A stretch of DNA of 64,000 nt from the NCBI GenBank assembly GCA_963800975.1, contig CAWDDB010000014.1, positions 620,001 to 684,000 on the forward strand. Direction: 5' to 3'. Position numbers and translations under genes: made by a program. The notes under the pieces were generated by a model. The model saw only the letters and a list, made by a program, of their open reading frames with translations. It had not been told where the DNA came from and ran no database searches. Below, in pieces: positions 58,529-64,000 of the stretch (its first letter is position 1; every line of letters begins with the position of its first letter). Origin of the DNA: JALYGY01 sp963800975 (GTDB lineage: Bacteria > Actinomycetota > Rubrobacteria > Rubrobacterales > Rubrobacteraceae).

Positions 58529-61024
58529 TTAGATCAGGCCTCGCTCGAAGGCCCGCTTGACGGCGGCCGCCCGGGAACCGACCCGGAGCTTCCTGTAGAT
58601 GGTCCTGAGGTGCGCATTGACCGTGCGGGGACTGACGCGAAGCCGCTCGGCTATCCGGGAATCGGTTAGTCCTTCGGCCACGAGCCTCAGGACCTCCAGC
58701 TCGCGGGCGCTGAGGATGCTCCGCTCTTCCGATGTCTGGTCAGGCGGTTCGGTATACGTCTGCCGCGCATCCTCGAGTGCCCCTTCGAGCGTCAGGGCTC
58801 GCCCTTCCTCCCAGGCTTCCCCGAACCCGGTGGCGCCAAGCGCCGCGCGGGCGGCGGCGACGCCCTGCTCGTGCTCGTCATGGTCGGCCAGCGACAACGT
58901 GGCGCCCAGGTCGTCGCGTGTCGCTTCCGCGGCCCCGAACAGGCGCGCGGCGGTGGCGTAGTGGTCGCGCGCCCGCGCGACGATCGCCAGCCTCTCCAGG
59001 CATTCGGCGGCGCGGTGGTCGTCCCCCAATTCACGGAACAAGAGTAGGCTATCCGAGAAGAGGGCGGTCGCGTCGGCTTCGTTCTCCTGGCGCATCCGAA
59101 GCCTGGCGAGCTGGTAGAGCCAGCTCGCGACGCCCCACCTGTCCCCCACCTCGCGGCCCGTCGCGAGGGCCTCCTGGAGCAACGCCTCTGACCTTTCGAG
59201 GTGACCCTGGTCGCGCGCCACGCCGCCGAGGAAACCGAGGGCCCTGCCCTTCGCCCAACGGTCGCCGTGTTCGCGGAACTTGATGAGAACCTCTTCGAGC
59301 AGGGCCGCCGCCCGGTCGTTCTCGCCCCGGTACTGGGCCACGAGCCCCATCCAGTACAGGGCGGCGCCGGTGGCCCACCCGTCCCCCGTCCGCCGGGCTA
59401 CGGAGAGGCTCTGCTCGAGCAGAACGGTCGCCCGCGGCATGTCGCCACGATCTCGGGCCACCGCGCCCAGGCGATGGAGCACCACCGACTCTCCCCACTC
59501 TTCTCCCAACGCCCGGTAAAGCCCCAGGCTCTCTTCGAGCAGGCGTTCCGCCCGGCCGTACTCGCCCTGGTGGCGGTCTAGCCAACCCGCCCCGTGCAGC
59601 GCCTTCGCCCGCCCGAGGGTCGAGCCCCCGTCTGTTGTCGCCAGAGCCCGCTCTAGCCAGATTCGACCCTCCCCGAAGTAGCCGTGCAACCACCAGAACC
59701 ACCACAACGCCCCCGCAAGACGCAGCATCATCTCGGCGTTGTCCGGCGCGATCTCGCACCAGGCCAACGCAGACCTCAGGTTGTCGTGCTCGTCCTCCAG
59801 CCGCTCCAGCCACGCGAGCTGCTCCTCGCCGCGAAGCTCGGGCTCCGCGGTCTCGGCCAGGAACAGGTAGAAGCTAGCGTGGCGCCCACGAACTACGGCC
59901 TCCTCGCCAGCCTCCCCTAGCATCTCCCACCCGTACCTCCGGACGGTCTCAAGGAGCCGGTAGCGTAGGGACGTCGCTTGCGCCTTTCCTACTGCCCCCG
60001 ACACAACCAGCGACTTGTCCACCAGGCGCGAGAGAAGTTCGAGTACAGCGTCGGGTTCGATACCCTCTCCCGCGCAGATCCGTTCGGTGGCCTCCAGGGT
60101 GAAGCCACCCGAGAAGACCGAGAGCCTCCGAAACAGTACCTTCTCCCCGCGCGAGAGTAGATCGTGGCTCCAGTCGATGGTCGCCCTCAGGGTCCTCTGC
60201 CTGGGCTCCACCATCCGGCCGGACGACGTGAGCAGCCCGAACCGATCGTCGAGCCTCTCCAGGATCTGGCGCACCGACAACACCTTCACCCTCGCCGCCG
60301 CGAGCTCGAGCGCCAGGGGCATGCCGTCCAGCCTCTGGCAGAGCTTCGAGACGTCGCCGACGTTCTGGTCGGAGAGCGCGAACCCGGGAGCCACCGAACC
60401 CGCCCGCTCGACAAAGAGCCTCGCGGCGTCGTGCCGGAGGAGATCCCCGCGAGACGGCCTCGCCTTGTCGTCGGGCAGCGAGAGCGAGGGTACCTGCCAC
60501 ACCACCTCTCCCCCCACGCCCAGGGACTCCCGGCTCGTGGCCAGGATCTTCAACCCGGGGCAGGCGCGGAGCAGCGTGTAGGCGAGGCGCGCGCAGGCGC
60601 CGAGGAGGTGCTCGCAGTTGTCCAGCACGAGCAGGACCTTCCCGTCCCCGATGTGCTCGGCGAGAGTCTCGACAGGCGATCGCCCCGACGCCTCGCGCAC
60701 GCCGAGGATTCGGGCCGCCTTCCGAGGGACTAGCGTCTCGTCCGAAAGCGACGCCAACTCGACCCAGAACGCGCCGTCTTCGTACCCCACCGCCGCGGAC
60801 GCCGTTCGCAGCGCAAGCCGGGTCTTCCCCGAACCACCGGTCCCCGTGAGGGTCAGGAGGCGAGCCTCCCCGAGCAACCGCCCGACTTCGGATAGCTCCC
60901 GCCCGCGGCCCACGAAGCTACTGAGCTCGCCCGGCAAGTTACCCGGGATCCCGGAAGGCAGCCGCCCGCCGCCCGGAGCTCCGGGCGGCGAAGCGTCCCT
61001 GGTCGTGTCCGTGCGTCCCGTCAT
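58529..61024 (-). CDS. LuxR-family regulator with AAA/NB-ARC-type ATPase and TPR repeats
   Basis: An 831-residue signal-transduction ATPase. The N-terminal P-loop TGTGGSGKTR (residues 60-69) and Walker B VLLVLDNCEHL belong to the ATPase of the AfsR/LuxR STAND type. A winged-helix-like part (LFRRLSVFSGGFTLEATERIC) and roughly eight tetratricopeptide-like repeats follow. The C-terminal LuxR helix-turn-helix reads LSARELEVLRLVAEGLTDSRIAERLRVSPRTV (two overlapping segments, 20 residues at a time: LSARELEVLRLVAEGLTDSR and IAERLRVSPRTV). The ligand and targets are unknown. The ATG at 61024 is favoured over upstream in-frame codons lacking a conserved domain. Confidence 0.9.
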   Translation of the reverse strand: MTGRTDTTRDASPPGAPGGGRLPSGIPGNLPGELSSFVGRGRELSEVGRLLGEARLLTLTGTGGSGKTRLALRTASAAVGYEDGAFWVELASLSDETLVPRKAARILGVREASGRSPVETLAEHIGDGKVLLVLDNCEHLLGACARLAYTLLRACPGLKILATSRESLGVGGEVVWQVPSLSLPDDKARPSRGDLLRHDAARLFVERAGSVAPGFALSDQNVGDVSKLCQRLDGMPLALELAAARVKVLSVRQILERLDDRFGLLTSSGRMVEPRQRTLRATIDWSHDLLSRGEKVLFRRLSVFSGGFTLEATERICAGEGIEPDAVLELLSRLVDKSLVVSGAVGKAQATSLRYRLLETVRRYGWEMLGEAGEEAVVRGRHASFYLFLAETAEPELRGEEQLAWLERLEDEHDNLRSALAWCEIAPDNAEMMLRLAGALWWFWWLHGYFGEGRIWLERALATTDGGSTLGRAKALHGAGWLDRHQGEYGRAERLLEESLGLYRALGEEWGESVVLHRLGAVARDRGDMPRATVLLEQSLSVARRTGDGWATGAALYWMGLVAQYRGENDRAAALLEEVLIKFREHGDRWAKGRALGFLGGVARDQGHLERSEALLQEALATGREVGDRWGVASWLYQLARLRMRQENEADATALFSDSLLLFRELGDDHRAAECLERLAIVARARDHYATAARLFGAAEATRDDLGATLSLADHDEHEQGVAAARAALGATGFGEAWEEGRALTLEGALEDARQTYTEPPDQTSEERSILSARELEVLRLVAEGLTDSRIAERLRVSPRTVNAHLRTIYRKLRVGSRAAAVKRAFERGLI

Positions 61025-61230
61025 CGCGTGCCAGCCGGACTTCGTGGCACCGGCATTATATGCCTCTCGTCGCCCCTTTCTCGAATCTCCTGTCCGCCAC
61101 ACGACGGTTCTCTCCGCGCAGAACAGGCAAGAAAGGGACGTCCCCGAGGGTTACCTTCGGGAGCGTATTTCCCTACGGCGGGCGTTGGGATAGCTTCCCG
61201 CCAGAGTCACCAGCTCGGAGGGCCCGGGCC

Positions 61231-62580
61231 TCAGGTCCTCGATGATGCCTCCAGCCCGAAGCCCGAAGCCTTCTCCGCGAACTCGTCCAGGACGGCGAGC
61301 GCCATCTCCGCCTGACGCCGCCTCCGCTCCGGTTTGGAGAGGCGGCGTCCGTTCTCCCGCTTGGGGGCGGCGGGGACGAGCCCCCAGTTGGAGTTTATGG
61401 GCTGCAGGGTGCCCCCTTTGGTGGTGATGTAGTGGGCGAGGGCCCCGATCATGGTGCCACGCGGCATGGTTATGGGGTCTTCGCCGGTGGCGAGCCTGGC
61501 GGCGTTGGCGCCGGCTATGTGGCCCATCGCGGCGCTCTCGACGTAGCCCTCGACGCCGGTAAGCTGTCCGGCGAAGAACAGGGGGGCTTCGCTGAGCTCG
61601 CCCCTGATACGCATCGTCGCCTCGAGCATCCGGTTGGAGGGCAGGTAGGTGTTGCGGTGCATGACGCCCATGCGGGCGAAATCGGCGTTCTCCAGGCCGG
61701 GGATGGTGCGGAAGACGCGCCTCTGCTCCCCCCACTTCAGGCGGGTCTGGAAGCCGACGATGTTGAAGAGCCGGCCCTCGGCATCGTCCTGCCTCAGTTG
61801 CACGACGGCGAAGGGTTCCTCACCGGTGCGAGGGTCAGGGAGACCGACCGGTTTCATGGGGCCGAAGCGCAGGGTCTCGGGGCCACGGCGGGCTATGGTC
61901 TCTACGGGGAGGCAGCCCTCGAAGTACATGTCCTCCTCGAAGTTCTTTATGGGGCTGAGCTCGGCGGCGGCCAACTCCCGGACGAAGCGGTAGTACTGCT
62001 CCTCGGTCATCGGGCAATTCAGGTAAGCGGCCTCCCCCTTGCCGTAGCGGGAGGCGAGGTAGACGATGCTCTCCTCCAGCGACTCGCGGTGGATGATGGG
62101 GGAAGCCGCGTCGTAGAAGTAGAGCGTCTCGCCCGAGAGGGCCTCGACCTTCTCGGCCAGCGCGTCCGAGGTGAGCGGGCCCGTCGCGACGACGGTCGGG
62201 CCCTCGGGGAGCCCGGTTGCCTCCCTACGAACGACCTCTATGTTCGGGTGCGCGTGCACCACCTCGGTCACGGCGCGCGCGAAGTCCTCGCGGGCGACCC
62301 CGAGTGCGCCGCCGGCCGGCACGGAGTTCGCGTCGGCGCAGCGCAGGATCACGGACCCGAGCCGCCTGAGCTCCTCTTTCAGCAGCCCCGAGGCGGTCTC
62401 CAGGGCAAGGTTGCCGAGCGAGTTCGAGCAAACGAGCTCCGCGAAGTCTTCCGTGTGGTGGGCCGGAGTACGCCTCGCGGGGCGCATCTCCCAGAGCTCG
62501 ACCGAGCGGCCCGCCTCCGCGGCCTGCCAGGCGGCCTCGCTACCGGCTAGCCCGCCGCCTATGATGGTTACGTCCGGCAT
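61231..62580 (-). CDS. trmFO: FADH2/methylene-THF tRNA (uracil-54-C5)-methyltransferase TrmFO
   Basis: A 449-residue flavoenzyme that makes 5-methyluridine (T54) in the T-loop of tRNAs. The GidA-like FAD motif VTIIGGGLAGSEAAWQAAEA opens the protein. ELVCSNSLGN and YLNCPMTEEQY carry the conserved cysteines, GEEPFAVVQLRQDD and GFQTRLKWGEQ are typical, and the C-terminal GQLTGVEGYVESAAMGHIAG is the second FAD signature. The length matches the family. It is monocistronic between two unrelated minus-strand genes. Confidence 0.95.
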   Translation of the reverse strand: MPDVTIIGGGLAGSEAAWQAAEAGRSVELWEMRPARRTPAHHTEDFAELVCSNSLGNLALETASGLLKEELRRLGSVILRCADANSVPAGGALGVAREDFARAVTEVVHAHPNIEVVRREATGLPEGPTVVATGPLTSDALAEKVEALSGETLYFYDAASPIIHRESLEESIVYLASRYGKGEAAYLNCPMTEEQYYRFVRELAAAELSPIKNFEEDMYFEGCLPVETIARRGPETLRFGPMKPVGLPDPRTGEEPFAVVQLRQDDAEGRLFNIVGFQTRLKWGEQRRVFRTIPGLENADFARMGVMHRNTYLPSNRMLEATMRIRGELSEAPLFFAGQLTGVEGYVESAAMGHIAGANAARLATGEDPITMPRGTMIGALAHYITTKGGTLQPINSNWGLVPAAPKRENGRRLSKPERRRRQAEMALAVLDEFAEKASGFGLEASSRT

Positions 62581-62689
62581 GGGATCTCCTCGTGAAGATA
62601 CGCTGGTGTTGCGAAGAGCAGCTATTCTACGTCATGATCGCCAGACGGTTCGTCGCGGGCCCGGCGTCGGACTGCGCGGTTGGATCCGC

Positions 62690-64000
62690 TTACGTCACGC
62701 TCCTGGTCACGAACAGGCCATCCTTCGGCGGGAGGACCAACTGCCCCCCGAGCAGGCTGCCGTTGTTGGTCGCGGGATCCTGGGTGGCGGAGCCCCGGAT
62801 GCGCCGCAACGACGCACCCGGGAACAGTGCATTCAACCCGAAGGTGCAGGAGCGCGTTGAGGGGTTGGCGAAGACGATGCCGCCCTCGTACTCCCTGTAG
62901 CGCCCGTCGGTAGCCGAGTGGGCCGTCATCCTCTCTAGATACACGGGCCTTGCGCCCTCAACCTCGAAGGATAGGTCGACCGTCCCCGGTCCGACGTTCT
63001 GGAAGTAGAACGAGGCCTCGAAGGGGTCTGTCCCGGCCCACGTAAACTCCCAGTTCTGAGGTGCCACGGCCGCTCCTGGGGTCGCGGCGCCCAGGTCCAC
63101 GCGGCGCGGGACGGAGGCGGGAAAGCTCCCGAGTGGCTCTGCCCTGAGGCGCAAGGAGACGAAGAGGTCCGCGCCCGGCACCTCCACGCCGGGCAACGCG
63201 AACGACATCCCCGCGCCGGAGCCGGTAAGCGCGACCGCCATCGTGGGCCCGGCGGCCTGCCTGGAGAAGGCGATCCCATCGCCCTCGAAGCGCCCGACGA
63301 AGGCACCGGACCAGCTCTGCCCTTCCCCCCCGAAGAGATCGGGGGCAGCGGCGGCCAGATGGACGGCCGGCCTGAGGGGCTGGCCGAGCCAGTGCCGCTC
63401 CTGTTCCGTGCCCTTGCACAGCTCGTCGCAGATCCGGACGTTCGTACCGGTCTCCGTCCAGGTCACGTCGGGCGGCAGCCACAGCATCACGAAGGTCGTG
63501 GCGGTGTCGGTAAACAGGGACGAGGCGAGGGCGAGGCGCATCTTCTCGTAGCTCCTGTCCTCGGTCAGGTTCGGCTCCACGAACGTGTTCCTGGCGATCG
63601 CAGGATTCTTCTGCTTGTACCTGAAGTTCACGAAGTTGAGCGAGGGTGAGGCGCTGTTCGCCTTCCAGTAGCCGAACATGTTCTCGCCTTTGGAGAGATG
63701 GTCCAGGATGAAATCGTACTTGTCCGGGTAGCCCTCGCTCTCCATGCCGTTCAGGAGCCCGAAGGCCCGCTGCGATTCCGCGGGGACGTGCCCGTCGGCC
63801 ACCAGCACCTTGTCCGGCAGCCGGAGGCGCAGCTGCTCGAAAAAGGAGAGGACGCCAAGGCTTACGGTGTTCACACCGCCGATCACGCCAGCGTCCGCCC
63901 TGCCGTCCGTGTTCGTGTCGATTTGGGCTATCGGGTTGCCGAACCTGATAACCCAGCTGAAGACGTCGAAAACTATGCCGTCGAAGGTCTCGAGCTCCCC
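62690..64000 (-). CDS. Glycoside-hydrolase-like protein, partial (5' end outside window)
   Basis: At least 436 residues, open to the right edge, so the N-terminus is missing. Near the edge, LETFDGIVFDVFSW and IDTNTDGRADAGVIGGVN match the catalytic-barrel style of the putative glycosyl-hydrolase-like family GHL15. Then come FFEQLRLRLPDKVLVADGH and an RAFGLLNGMESEG segment. The last ~220 residues are a beta-rich module (PTMAVALTGSGAGMSFALPG, ASFYFQNVGPGTVDLSFEVE) and a C-terminal barrel-end-like part. It may be secreted; the signal lies outside the window. The catalytic function is unproven. Confidence 0.6.
   Translation of the reverse strand, partial: GELETFDGIVFDVFSWVIRFGNPIAQIDTNTDGRADAGVIGGVNTVSLGVLSFFEQLRLRLPDKVLVADGHVPAESQRAFGLLNGMESEGYPDKYDFILDHLSKGENMFGYWKANSASPSLNFVNFRYKQKNPAIARNTFVEPNLTEDRSYEKMRLALASSLFTDTATTFVMLWLPPDVTWTETGTNVRICDELCKGTEQERHWLGQPLRPAVHLAAAAPDLFGGEGQSWSGAFVGRFEGDGIAFSRQAAGPTMAVALTGSGAGMSFALPGVEVPGADLFVSLRLRAEPLGSFPASVPRRVDLGAATPGAAVAPQNWEFTWAGTDPFEASFYFQNVGPGTVDLSFEVEGARPVYLERMTAHSATDGRYREYEGGIVFANPSTRSCTFGLNALFPGASLRRIRGSATQDPATNNGSLLGGQLVLPPKDGLFVTRSVT

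Overview
The window is a gene-dense, roughly two-thirds G+C stretch of bacterial chromosome. It looks like a Rubrobacter-type actinobacterium (class Rubrobacteria). Pointers are the heavy use of ATA for isoleucine despite the high GC, many GTG/TTG starts, a glucosyl-3-phosphoglycerate synthase-type glycosyltransferase, a MurE without the usual diaminopimelate motif, a compact SigA and TrmFO. The genus call is inference; no rRNA is present. One tRNA gene (Pro, CGG) is visible. I found no insertion sequence, phage gene or CRISPR array.

Layout. 1-20.7 kb is mostly housekeeping: a phosphoesterase/DUF2203/dtd operon, a GST, two ABC-F ATPases around a methyltransferase, tRNA-Pro, a cell-wall amidase, groES and trxA, a PfkB sugar kinase, a sensor-like membrane protein without a kinase domain, a D-Ala-D-Ala carboxypeptidase, a cysteine-free thioredoxin-fold protein, pyrF, HU, pyrE, a CsoR-family protein, murE and sigA. 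21.6-33.7 kb is an accessory catabolic island. On the minus strand lie an MHS transporter, a sulfite-oxidase-type molybdoenzyme, a hemerythrin-like protein, a two-subunit Rieske oxygenase, a sulfatase and its formylglycine-generating enzyme. On the plus strand, divergently, lie an amidohydrolase, a Rieske ferredoxin and an SsuABC/TauABC-like importer. 33.8-45.2 kb holds a bifunctional PBP, a frameshifted class V aminotransferase, a HAD phosphatase, surE, gpgS, a three-gene cobalt-type nitrile hydratase/thiocyanate hydrolase set, an EF-G paralogue and yidC. 45.4-47.9 kb is a polar amino-acid ABC transporter whose permease and binding-protein genes carry frameshifts. 48-54 kb has a phytoene-desaturase-like FAD enzyme, an oxygenase that has lost its Rieske domain, and a pyruvate-dehydrogenase-type operon (pdhA-pdhB-pdhC). 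54-64 kb holds an ITPase, an unknown protein, a PLP aminotransferase, a D-Ala-D-Ala-ligase-like ATP-grasp enzyme, an ICMT-like methyltransferase, a large LuxR/ATPase/TPR regulator, trmFO, and the 3' part of a probable glycoside-hydrolase-like protein that runs off the right edge.

How the genes may work together. The most coherent candidate for an undescribed system is the 21.6-33.7 kb island. A plausible reading is import of an organosulfonate or sulfate ester by the ABC and MHS transporters, oxygenolytic desulfonation by the Rieske oxygenase using the nearby ferredoxin, and hydrolysis of sulfate esters by the FGE-matured sulfatase. The sulfite oxidase would detoxify released sulfite, and the amidohydrolase would process the carbon skeleton. 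The nearby split thiocyanate-hydrolase/nitrile-hydratase set (40.1-41.3 kb) adds a second possible sulfur or nitrogen scavenging function. These functional links are inferred from gene content and order, not demonstrated.

Caveat. Frameshifts at about 36.35 kb, 46.71 kb and 47.2-47.4 kb, in genes otherwise intact at the amino-acid level, may be sequencing or assembly errors rather than true pseudogenes.
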